Of a stretch of 64,000 bases of DNA, positions 25,731 to 32,805 are shown one piece after another. The position numbers and the translations under genes are program-made. A model generated the notes under the pieces. The model did no database searches and was not told where the DNA came from. It worked only from the letters and a program-made list of their open reading frames with translations. Positions within the stretch are counted from its first letter, which is position 1, and every line of letters starts with the position of its first letter. Source of the stretch: Chitinophaga eiseniae (lineage in GTDB: Bacteria > Bacteroidota > Bacteroidia > Chitinophagales > Chitinophagaceae); assembly GCF_900167135.1 (NCBI RefSeq), contig NZ_FUWZ01000001.1, positions 186,001 to 250,000 on the forward strand, in the 5' to 3' direction.

Positions 25731-26321
25731 ATGAAAAAGCTATTATTGTCTGCAGCTTTTGCAATCGCTGCTTTAGCAGGTTACGCGCAATCAGGATCTG
25801 CTCCTGTTTCTCCCAACAATTCATACCCCACCCCGGGCCCTGGTCTCTCTGATTGTGCAACAGTGCTCGTTTGCCTCGAACTGAAAAATATCATTGAAAT
25901 TTGCCCTCCAATTGACGTGATGTGTGCAAAATTCGACTGCAAGGAAGATTATAACTGCGGTGAAGAACTTGAAGATTTCTATGGTCACAAAACCAGCAAT
26001 TTCACTGTTAGCTCCAACAGGAACTTTAACGTTACCATCAAATCTTCTTCTCCTAATTTCCTGTATGTAGGTAGCGGCGTTGGCAACACTATCATGCCCA
26101 GCACAGTACTGAAATACAATCTGCACAGCAACGGCACCGGTGGTACCAATGCCACTCCGATGACCTGGAATCCGCTGACAGTAGCTGCTGCTCCGCTGAT
26201 CAACTGTGGTACACATGGCTGCAACAGACCTTTCTCCCTGAAATTCAAAGCTGATCCGGGATGGGATTTTGCTGCAGGTAGCTACGGTATTGGTGTAATT
26301 CTGACTGCAACACAGTTATAA
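25731..26321 (+). CDS. Cysteine-rich secreted pilin-like protein
   Basis: 196 residues. A clean signal peptide (about 1-20, LLLSAAFAIAALAGYAQ) is followed by a Pro/Ser linker and a cysteine cluster (C42, C48, C58, C65, C70, C76), then a beta-rich domain (about 88-196) with two more cysteines (C159, C164). The domain has strand-like pairs such as SNFTVSSNRNFNVTI, VLKYNLHSNGTGG and SLKFKADPGWDFAAGSYGIG, and ends in VILTATQL. This pattern (alternating hydrophobic strands, glycine turn before a last strand) resembles DUF4402-type and spore-coat-U-type fimbrial subunits. No lipobox, so it is unlike FimA/Mfa pilins. The gene is followed by a stable hairpin and then by the usher-like gene. Function as a surface subunit is inference. 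Confidence 0.6.
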   Translation: MKKLLLSAAFAIAALAGYAQSGSAPVSPNNSYPTPGPGLSDCATVLVCLELKNIIEICPPIDVMCAKFDCKEDYNCGEELEDFYGHKTSNFTVSSNRNFNVTIKSSSPNFLYVGSGVGNTIMPSTVLKYNLHSNGTGGTNATPMTWNPLTVAAAPLINCGTHGCNRPFSLKFKADPGWDFAAGSYGIGVILTATQL

Positions 26322-26339
26322 TACCTGAGATTGGACGCT

Positions 26340-26373
26340 CAAGTAAGCCTTTTCAACGGAGAAGGCTTACTTG
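26340..26373 (+). other. Stable hairpin between pilin-like and usher-like genes
   Basis: 15-bp stem (26340-26354 with 26359-26373, CAAGTAAGCC / GGCTTACTTG core, one G-T) closed by an AACG loop. No T run follows (CTCCC), so it is not a classical terminator. It may protect the 3' end of the upstream message or partly stop transcription, giving more subunit than barrel protein. Confidence 0.7.
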
Positions 26374-26397
26374 CTCCCAAGCCCGCTGCCGGATATT

Positions 26398-26488
26398 TGT
26401 TGGATGTATGTATGTTGGATGTTACCTCAGATAATCGGATGTTACCTCAGTAAGTTGGATGTGCCCCGAAAGATATTATGTTGGATGT
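26398..26488 (+). repeat. Five GGATGT-type repeats in the usher-like gene leader
   Basis: TGTTGGATGT occurs at 26398, 26413 and 26479, GTTGGATGT at 26454, and GGATGTTACCTCAG twice (26417-26430 and 26437-26450). The units are spaced 15-25 bp apart and end 25 bp before the preferred start codon at 26513. They may be binding sites or slippage products. Confidence 0.6.
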
Positions 26489-26512
26489 ACCCCTTTTACC
26501 CCTGTCAGCCAG

Positions 26513-29242
26513 ATGAAACTATCGTTACCCCCCATGTTGTGCATTTTATGGCATCTCTGTTGTAATGCTTACAGTCCGTGTGTTTTCGGGCAGGGAGTTG
26601 CCGGTTTTGTTGTAACGTTGAAAGATTCGCTGGCTGCCGATAAAGATAGCCGCTTCCTGTATAATCATATCCGGATTACCAATAAGTACCATCAGGCACA
26701 GTCCTTTCAGTTATCGGTGACGGTCCCGGAAGGCTGGCGGTTGATGTCTCCTGCCAAACCTTTTTCCAAAGCGCTGGAGCCAGATCAGTCGGAGGTCGTG
26801 CCTGTAGTACTGATGCGGCAGCAGAATGCGCCGGCATCGTGGAAACCGGTACAGGTGCAGATAGATGCAAAGGCTTACCGGTTTTTCGTAAAAGCGGAAC
26901 CCATTAATGAGTTTTCTGTTACCCCTATTACCAGTGTTATCCAGTTAAGAGGCCAGGAGAAAGACTTTAAGGTTACGCTCCGGGTGAAGAACACCGGTAC
27001 CGTCCCCGGGGCTTACCTGGCCAATATCAGGAACCGCAATCTTGATATTAACAGTACCGAAAAATTTTGGTTAAAGCCTGGCAAGGATACCGTGTACTCT
27101 TTTTCTTACCATTTGAAGGAAAAGGCGCTGAGCATGCTGAAGACGGAGAAGTTGCAGATCAATGTGGAAGATACGGCAGGCGTAGGATATATGCACTACG
27201 CCACGCTGGAGAGAGTGCAGCATGAAAGAACAGAAAAAGCGTCTCCCTATATTACTTTTCCGCTCTGGCTTGAGACAGGCGTCATGATATGGGGAAAGCA
27301 GGTTAGTTACTATGGTGGTATGCACGGTGAGATCCCCATGGGTGACAACAAGCTTTCCTTTTTTTATCGCACCAAACAATACGGCCTTGGTAACAATCTC
27401 GAACGAAACGTATTGGGCTTCAATTACCGGACAAAAAACTGGGACCTTTACCTCGGACATATGAGCGATATCAAATATTTCTATTCTTATGGCAACGGTG
27501 GCAAATTTACCTATCGGCCCAAGGCCAATATGGAATTCTCCATCAGCGCCACCAAACATAGTAATGTGCTGACGTCGTTTACCAACGACAACATTACGAT
27601 GACAGCCAAATACCCGGTCGGAAAGATGGTCATGCTGCAAGGGATTGCCGGAGATGTGGACCACCTGCAGCGGCGGCAGTCTTATCTTTTCAATAACGAA
27701 TTACAGTTGTTCAACACACCAAAGCTGCTGCTGTCTGTCAGTGCCGGCGCCGGTATGGATTTCTTCGCGGCGAAGGTGCCGGGCTTTCCCGACAAACCGG
27801 GGGCGGCGCTGGGCTATAACTTCGCCTGGCACGCTAAAAGAATCGATTTCTCCAGTCTGGTCCAGTATTACAGTGACTATTTTCCTGGCCTGAACAAAGG
27901 GCTGATGTATCACTTTCACGATTTCAGCTGGAAATTCGGCAACAACGCACTGGGGGCTTTTTACCAATACAACCGTTCCGGTGTAAACACCCTCCGGGAC
28001 ACGGTCTACAGCTCCGATGCATTTAAGTTCAACATCGCTAAGTATGGCCTGAAGTACAGCCATGGCTTCACGAATGGCTCCTTCTCCCTCAGCGGCGGCC
28101 TGTTGCGGCAGAGTATAGCATTGGGTGGCACCATGCCTGACTATATTTTCGGCGAGATGTATGTGAGACAACAGGCAGGCAAAAAATTCAGTTTCTACCT
28201 GAATTCCATTAGCGGATATAACGGTTCCTACGGGACAGACAAAAAAGCTGTCCTCCTGACCAATACAAACATGTCGCTTGCTTACAGGTTCTTTGGCCTG
28301 AAAGGTAATTACATGCAACAACCGGTGTTTGACCAGACGTCCGAAAAGAATTTTCTGCGGTATATACAAACGATGCTGGCGGGCCCATATATGACATTTA
28401 CATTGTGGAAAAAGGTGAGAACAAATGTCTATTATAATTTCTCCAAATCATTGTATGATGACAGGGTATATCACCAGGTGGGCGGTAGCGTGATGTACAG
28501 CAATTCCCGGAAGGGGATCGATTTGAGCGCCTCTGCGATGGTGCCCCTGGAGAGTGGCAGCCTTACGCCCAATGGACTGAGCGAAAAGTACGTGAGCATA
28601 TCAATGACTAAAAAGTTTAATGTGCCGTTGATTTTCAGAAAAAAATACTTCACCCTGAACCTTTTACCATTTTTTGATGTTAATGCTAACGGAACCAAGG
28701 AAGCCGGAGAACAGCTTATCCCTAATCTGCAGATCAATATCAACAGTATTCCCTTTATCTCAGATGAAAGAGGCGCTATCTCCTACCGCAACGTCACCCC
28801 AGGAAATTACAAATTGGATTTTGGTAGCGCTAACAACGTACGCGGCGTAGTTCCCGCTTCCGGCTTGTTCCAGACCGTTCCAGTGAACAAAGACCGTACT
28901 GTTTTCATCCCCTTTAAACGGAGCCGGGTGATTACAGGGAGGATCGTGATCAGCTCGGATTCTCTGGCCAAGAGTAATTTCCCTCGCAGCAACATAAAAG
29001 TAATCGCAACAGACAGTACAGGCATGCTGTATAGCACCCTGACGGACGACATGGGTAGTTATTTTCTGAACGTACCGGCCGGTAAATATGCCGTATCGCT
29101 GAATCCCGAGGCGTTCAATGATAAAATAAGACCCAGGGTGATGTCCTGTTCGGTAGACGTAGGTCTCCGCCTGGAAGGCACGGCCGATTTTGAGATCGTC
29201 GACAAGAGCAGGATAGTGAGAATGTTTAAGACACGCAAATAA
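26513..29242 (+). CDS. Usher-like outer membrane beta-barrel protein with flanking Ig-like domains
   Basis: 909 residues from ATG 26513; a GTG/ATG-initiated frame from 26459 would run through the repeat array and lacks a signal peptide. From 26513 the protein begins with a hydrophobic signal (LPPMLCILWHLCCNAYSP). Two Ig-like domains follow (about 25-130 and 135-235; VRITNK and VKNTGTVPGAYLANI strands). Residues about 250-715 form a long barrel of alternating aromatic strands (LSFFYRTKQYGLGNN, VLGFNYRTKNWDLYLGHM, YGLKYSHGFTNGSFSLSG). Two transthyretin-like domains end the protein (about 725-805, PFFDVNANGTKEAGEQLIPN; about 815-909, LTDDMGSYFLNVPAGKY). This order of N-domain, barrel and C-terminal Ig/plug-like domains recalls chaperone-usher ushers, though sequence similarity to FimD is not obvious. 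No TonB plug. It is followed by a broken secreted ORF and by genes for a regulator and a chaperone-like protein. Confidence 0.6.
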   Translation: MKLSLPPMLCILWHLCCNAYSPCVFGQGVAGFVVTLKDSLAADKDSRFLYNHIRITNKYHQAQSFQLSVTVPEGWRLMSPAKPFSKALEPDQSEVVPVVLMRQQNAPASWKPVQVQIDAKAYRFFVKAEPINEFSVTPITSVIQLRGQEKDFKVTLRVKNTGTVPGAYLANIRNRNLDINSTEKFWLKPGKDTVYSFSYHLKEKALSMLKTEKLQINVEDTAGVGYMHYATLERVQHERTEKASPYITFPLWLETGVMIWGKQVSYYGGMHGEIPMGDNKLSFFYRTKQYGLGNNLERNVLGFNYRTKNWDLYLGHMSDIKYFYSYGNGGKFTYRPKANMEFSISATKHSNVLTSFTNDNITMTAKYPVGKMVMLQGIAGDVDHLQRRQSYLFNNELQLFNTPKLLLSVSAGAGMDFFAAKVPGFPDKPGAALGYNFAWHAKRIDFSSLVQYYSDYFPGLNKGLMYHFHDFSWKFGNNALGAFYQYNRSGVNTLRDTVYSSDAFKFNIAKYGLKYSHGFTNGSFSLSGGLLRQSIALGGTMPDYIFGEMYVRQQAGKKFSFYLNSISGYNGSYGTDKKAVLLTNTNMSLAYRFFGLKGNYMQQPVFDQTSEKNFLRYIQTMLAGPYMTFTLWKKVRTNVYYNFSKSLYDDRVYHQVGGSVMYSNSRKGIDLSASAMVPLESGSLTPNGLSEKYVSISMTKKFNVPLIFRKKYFTLNLLPFFDVNANGTKEAGEQLIPNLQININSIPFISDERGAISYRNVTPGNYKLDFGSANNVRGVVPASGLFQTVPVNKDRTVFIPFKRSRVITGRIVISSDSLAKSNFPRSNIKVIATDSTGMLYSTLTDDMGSYFLNVPAGKYAVSLNPEAFNDKIRPRVMSCSVDVGLRLEGTADFEIVDKSRIVRMFKTRK

Positions 29243-29260
29243 AGTTAAACCCCAAATACC

Positions 29261-29389
29261 ATGATTATGAAAAAGCTGAGATTAATTTGTTTAAGTATAC
29301 ACCCGATTTAGGTATACACCCCAGGTCTTGATAGCTCTATCCTGATGATAACCCCGAAAGAAAACACCATCTCTTTCAAGAAAATTTAA
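29261..29389 (+). pseudogene. Short secreted ORF interrupted by an in-frame TAG
   Basis: ATG at 29261 begins MIMKKLRLICLSI, the start of a signal peptide. After 16 codons a TAG (29309-29311) interrupts, and the same frame then continues 25 codons to TAA at 29387-29389, ending ITPKENTISFKKI, which looks like a genuine protein C-terminus. A 10-bp direct repeat GTATACACCC lies on both sides of the stop (29295-29304 and 29312-29321). Most likely the remains of a larger secreted gene collapsed by deletion between short repeats; a regulatory leader peptide is less likely. Confidence 0.45.
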
Positions 29390-29469
29390 CCATATCCTTT
29401 TACCCGACCGTTTCTCCAAAAACGAGTTAGTATGTTATGTCATTGTCATGTCCTAATTAAATCAGAAAG

Positions 29470-30207
29470 ATGAAAAAGGTAATGTTCATTGAAGAGGAAG
29501 CTGATTGTAAACATTCATTAACCCCGGTTATGCATGCTTTTAACCCTGTTACTACTATAGACGAGCTGCTGAAAGCGCAGATCGACGATGGCAACGTAAG
29601 CAGTATTAAAAAGAAACGTATTATTTATGCAGAAGGGAAGACGGCAGCCTCCATTTTTTATATCCTCAAAGGCAAAGTGAAAACCAGTAAATGGAATGAA
29701 GAGGGAAAGGAACTCATCACCGGCCTCTATCACGAAGGTGATTTTATCGGGTTCAATGCGCTGCTGGACGGCGGCAGGTACCGTGAAACCGCCGAAGTCA
29801 TTGAAGATGCCGAACTGGTTATTGTTTCCCGCACCGACCTGGAACTTCATTTCGAATACAACAGCGGTTTTCTGCGTAAATTCCTGGACATCCTTGCCGG
29901 CAACATCGCCGAAAAGCAGGAGCAGATGCTCCGCATGGCTTACAGCCCCCTGCGCAAGAAAGTAGCAGAAGCGCTGCTGGTCACCTGCAAAAAATACAAT
30001 CCGTCCAACCAGGGAGAGTTCAGTATGAACATCAGCCGCTGTAACCTGGCCGCACTGGCCGGCGTGGCGAAGGAATCCCTGATCAGGACGCTCAGCGATC
30101 TGCGTGATGAAAATATCATCAGCATCAGGGATGGGAAAATTATTATCACAGATATCAGAAAACTGGAACACCTGATTTATTGCTCAGACGGAAAACCTAA
30201 TATCTAA
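29470..30207 (+). CDS. Crp/Fnr-family transcriptional regulator
   Basis: 245 residues. A cyclic-nucleotide-binding-like beta-barrel (about 28-140) shows KKRIIYAEGKTAASIFYILK, GKVKTSKWNEEGKELI and GLYHEGDFIGFNALLDGG; a dimerisation helix follows, then a C-terminal winged helix (about 165-235) with SRCNLAALAGVAKESLIRTL as recognition region and IISIRDGKIIITDIRKLEHL as wing. No N-terminal cysteines for an iron-sulfur cluster beyond a single CKHS. It lacks the Arg-Ser cAMP motif, so the ligand is unknown. It lies between the usher-like gene and the chaperone-like gene on the same strand, which suggests local control of that system. Confidence 0.92.
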   Translation: MKKVMFIEEEADCKHSLTPVMHAFNPVTTIDELLKAQIDDGNVSSIKKKRIIYAEGKTAASIFYILKGKVKTSKWNEEGKELITGLYHEGDFIGFNALLDGGRYRETAEVIEDAELVIVSRTDLELHFEYNSGFLRKFLDILAGNIAEKQEQMLRMAYSPLRKKVAEALLVTCKKYNPSNQGEFSMNISRCNLAALAGVAKESLIRTLSDLRDENIISIRDGKIIITDIRKLEHLIYCSDGKPNI

Positions 30208-30234
30208 CCTGTCATCATCAAATCCTACCGTGCT

Positions 30235-31152
30235 ATGAAACAGTTGATGCTATTATTATTCCTGTTGTTCAGCGTCTTATTTATAAAAGCCCAGGATACT
30301 ACCGGTAAAAAAAACGGGTATATGCCGCCGGCTGTTGATACCAGTAAAATACGAATGCCTGCCGGTATGCCGTCCGTGCTGGGAGGCCCGGTCAAAGCCG
30401 CCGCCGATACGGTTAAAAGAGGGCTGACGATAAAGCCGTCTACGATCGACTTTAAACTGAACAGCGGACAAACGGGCACCGCTCACGTGTATATCGTTAA
30501 CCACCTTAACAAGAAAAAACAGTTTACGCTGTATCTCTCCGATTGGGTGAGGGATTCGCTGGGCGCACATGTTTATACGGCGCCCGGATCTGTGGAACGC
30601 TCCTGCGCCCGGTGGGTAAAACTGGACAGGTCATTTGTGGAGATAGACACGGGACAGACCGTAGATATACCGATCAAAATGCAGATTCCCGATTCGGCCG
30701 GCGCTACCGGCGAAATGAAATGGACCATGCTCTTTCTCGAAACCACGGAGGAACAGGTCGTAGAATCTGCCAGCGGGCTGAAGACCAATGTGAACAATAA
30801 AGTGAGGGTAGGAGTACATCTTTACCAGACGCCTCCGTCCCTGACTTATAAAGATGTAAAAATACTCTCCTTCGACCACGCCGATACCAGCGCCCGGATA
30901 TGTCACATCGTGTGCCAGAATACCGGGACGGTGCAACTGGAATGCACCAGCTATCTGGAACTGTCCAACATCGCCACAGGCGATAAAACAAAGATCGATG
31001 TACCCATATTCCCCCTGTTCCCGGAACAGAGACGAGTGGTGGAATTCGTAATACCTGATAATATACCCAAAGGAAAATACTCACTCATAGGAGTGATCGA
31101 CGCAGGAACAGACGTACCTATGGAAGCTGCACAGGAAATGATAGATATCTGA
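30235..31152 (+). CDS. PapD-like periplasmic chaperone-like protein
   Basis: 305 residues. Signal peptide about 1-20 (LLLFLLFSVLFIKAQ), a disordered linker to about 60, then two Ig-like domains. Domain 1 (about 63-185) begins LTIKPSTIDFKLNSGQTGT and has VYIVNHLNKKKQFTLYLSDW and a QTVDIPIKMQIPDSAGATGE strand, the layout seen at the start of PapD/FimC chaperones (a first strand, an N-linked edge and a basic pocket). Domain 2 (about 195-305) has VKILSFDHADTSARICHIVC, TGTVQLECTSYLEL and VVEFVIPDNIPKGKYSLIGV. Cysteines are few. By position (28 bp after the Crp/Fnr gene, downstream of pilin- and usher-like genes) it is the likely subunit-handling partner. The classical Arg8/Lys112 signature cannot be assigned with confidence. 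Confidence 0.6.
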   Translation: MKQLMLLLFLLFSVLFIKAQDTTGKKNGYMPPAVDTSKIRMPAGMPSVLGGPVKAAADTVKRGLTIKPSTIDFKLNSGQTGTAHVYIVNHLNKKKQFTLYLSDWVRDSLGAHVYTAPGSVERSCARWVKLDRSFVEIDTGQTVDIPIKMQIPDSAGATGEMKWTMLFLETTEEQVVESASGLKTNVNNKVRVGVHLYQTPPSLTYKDVKILSFDHADTSARICHIVCQNTGTVQLECTSYLELSNIATGDKTKIDVPIFPLFPEQRRVVEFVIPDNIPKGKYSLIGVIDAGTDVPMEAAQEMIDI

Positions 31153-31174
31153 ACTGTATCCACTTAGAATCTGA

Positions 31175-31208
31175 TCCGGCACTATTCTTAGTGCCGGAAA
31201 TTTTTTTA
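31175..31208 (+). terminator. Rho-independent terminator after the chaperone-like gene
   Basis: Perfect 10-bp stem TCCGGCACTA/TAGTGCCGGA (31175-31184 with 31189-31198), TTCT loop, followed by AATTTTTTT. It closes the regulator/chaperone-like transcription unit 22 bp after the stop. Confidence 0.88.
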
Positions 31209-31278
31209 AATTTTTTTTGAGAAAACTGTAACGAAAGTTTATCTGCAGCAACTAATACTGTAAATAAACTTTTGAAAA

Positions 31279-32124
31279 ATGAAACAGTTGCTCTCCTTCG
31301 CCATTATTATTGTATGTTCCCTTACTGCCGCCAAAGCTGCCACCCAGCCGCCGGCAGAGAAGTCCGTGTTGTGGAAAATCACCGGCAACGGGCTCAGTCA
31401 GCCCTCTTACCTGTTTGGTACCTTCCATCAGCTTTGTAAAGATGATGTTATCATCATGGAAAAAGTAAAGCAGGCATTCGCCGGCGCCGGCCAGCTGGTG
31501 ATAGAAGCAAATATTTTTGATGCCGCTGAACTGCAGATCGCCCAACAGTCGGTCATGTCCGACATTCCTCAAAGCCAGCGGCTTACCAAAGAAAGATATG
31601 CGTTCATTGATTCCCTGCTACGTGTAAAAATGGGCGTGTCCATGAAACGGTTTGACAGCATAAGGCTGAGCGCGCTGGTAGGGGTGTTTGCCAGGTTGGG
31701 ATTTACCTGCGCTCAGCCGGTCAGCCAGGAAGCGTTGTTTTATCAGCAGGCGCAACAAAGACAGCTGAAGTTTGCCGTGCTGGAATCCATGCAGGAGCAG
31801 GTAGACTATATGAACAAGGGATTTTCCGACGAATATTGTTTCAAATACCTCAAAACTATTGATACGCTGCAACGTACCACCGCCCGCATGGTGAACGCAT
31901 ACAAAGCGGAAGATATAGAAATGCTGCAGCTGGAAATGAACGACGCTGAAATGAGCTATTGGCTGCTGGACCAGCGGAATGCCAATTGGGCCAACAGAAT
32001 GCCGGCTATGATGAAGGACACCAGCTGCTTCTTCGCGGTAGGATCGGGGCATCTGGCCGGTAAGTCAGGCATTATCACCCTGCTCCGCGCTAAAGGCTAT
32101 ACCGTTACACCCGTTATTAACTGA
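31279..32124 (+). CDS. TraB/GumN-family protein (TIKI-like)
   Basis: 281 residues, signal peptide about 1-20 (LSFAIIIVCSLTAAKA). TraB/GumN features are clear: LWKITGNGLSQPSYLFGTFH at about 30-50 with the first GxxH motif, EANIFDAAEL, a long helical middle, LLDQRNANWANRMPAMM at about 225, and the closing CFFAVGSGHLAGKSGIITLL then RAKGYTVTPV with the second GxxH. Eukaryotic TIKI members are metalloproteases with these two His motifs, but for bacterial members the substrate is unknown. It is periplasmic or surface-exposed. It is followed after 27 bp by the sigma-partner paralogue, so the two are probably co-transcribed, separate from the chaperone-like operon because of the terminator at 31175. 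Confidence 0.88.
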   Translation: MKQLLSFAIIIVCSLTAAKAATQPPAEKSVLWKITGNGLSQPSYLFGTFHQLCKDDVIIMEKVKQAFAGAGQLVIEANIFDAAELQIAQQSVMSDIPQSQRLTKERYAFIDSLLRVKMGVSMKRFDSIRLSALVGVFARLGFTCAQPVSQEALFYQQAQQRQLKFAVLESMQEQVDYMNKGFSDEYCFKYLKTIDTLQRTTARMVNAYKAEDIEMLQLEMNDAEMSYWLLDQRNANWANRMPAMMKDTSCFFAVGSGHLAGKSGIITLLRAKGYTVTPVIN

Positions 32125-32151
32125 TTTTATATACCAGAAAAAATACTACAT

Positions 32152-32712
32152 ATGCATCTTCCATTAACTACCGCCGCTGCCTGTCAACCATTAAACAAGA
32201 TCCGTAAAAACATGAGAGAAGAAGGCGGCCTTCAGGTTATCGGCTTGTGTTTCCTGTCTATGTTGCCCCGCATCTTTACACTCAGCCCGATGGCAACCAT
32301 TGGCTACTACAGCCTCTATGCGGTGCTGGTGGCCATCTGTGGATACTACCTGTATAAATTCTATCGGTTCTATCAGCAGCTGTCTACCGCTGACTTGTCT
32401 ACCAGGGAACATCTATACAGCACCTATTATGAAATCAAGGTCCACATCGAGATGTACAGGTCCTATACCTACATCATACTGGTGATGATGCTCGGATTCG
32501 CCACCCTGTACGGCCTGATAGATGCTCCCTTTCTCCTGAAACGCATCGAAGAAAAACTGCGGATAAATGCAGTCCTTGGAATAGCGGCATTTTTTGTAAC
32601 GGTAGTAACCTTGTTGGCCGTAGCCACCGAATGTACACTGGAATCTTATTACGGTAAATACCTGAAAGAAATACGGCGGCAAATAACCGACCTTACAACT
32701 GATGAGAAATGA
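32152..32712 (+). CDS. Small membrane protein, paralogue of the sigma-coupled protein at 24853
   Basis: 186 residues. Four membrane segments in the same positions as the 24853-25467 product, with matching loop (YKFYRFYQQLSTADLSTREH, LYSTYYEIKVHIEMYRSYTY) and tail (YYGKYLKEIRRQITDL). The N-terminus starts at the KIRKNMREE helix, so the DDIQSLW cytoplasmic segment is absent. No sigma gene accompanies it. Either it has lost its sigma partner or it was duplicated without it. It follows the TraB/GumN gene by 27 bp and is closed by a terminator at 32722, so those two form a transcription unit. Role unknown. Confidence 0.75.
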   Translation: MHLPLTTAAACQPLNKIRKNMREEGGLQVIGLCFLSMLPRIFTLSPMATIGYYSLYAVLVAICGYYLYKFYRFYQQLSTADLSTREHLYSTYYEIKVHIEMYRSYTYIILVMMLGFATLYGLIDAPFLLKRIEEKLRINAVLGIAAFFVTVVTLLAVATECTLESYYGKYLKEIRRQITDLTTDEK

Positions 32713-32721
32713 TGGTTAACA

Positions 32722-32747
32722 GCCGGGAGTTACTCCCGGCCTTTTTT
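32722..32747 (+). terminator. Rho-independent terminator
   Basis: 8-bp stem GCCGGGAG/CTCCCGGC with a TTA loop and a following T run, 10 bp after the stop of the 32152 gene. Confidence 0.85.
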
Positions 32748-32805
32748 ATAAGCGGTTATTAAAATCCATATCCCTGCTGTATTTTGTGCGCTTTGACTGT
32801 ATTGT

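Noticed and set aside
26398..26488. CRISPR-like reading of the GGATGT repeats
   Set aside because: The units are too short (9-14 bp) and the spacing too irregular and short.
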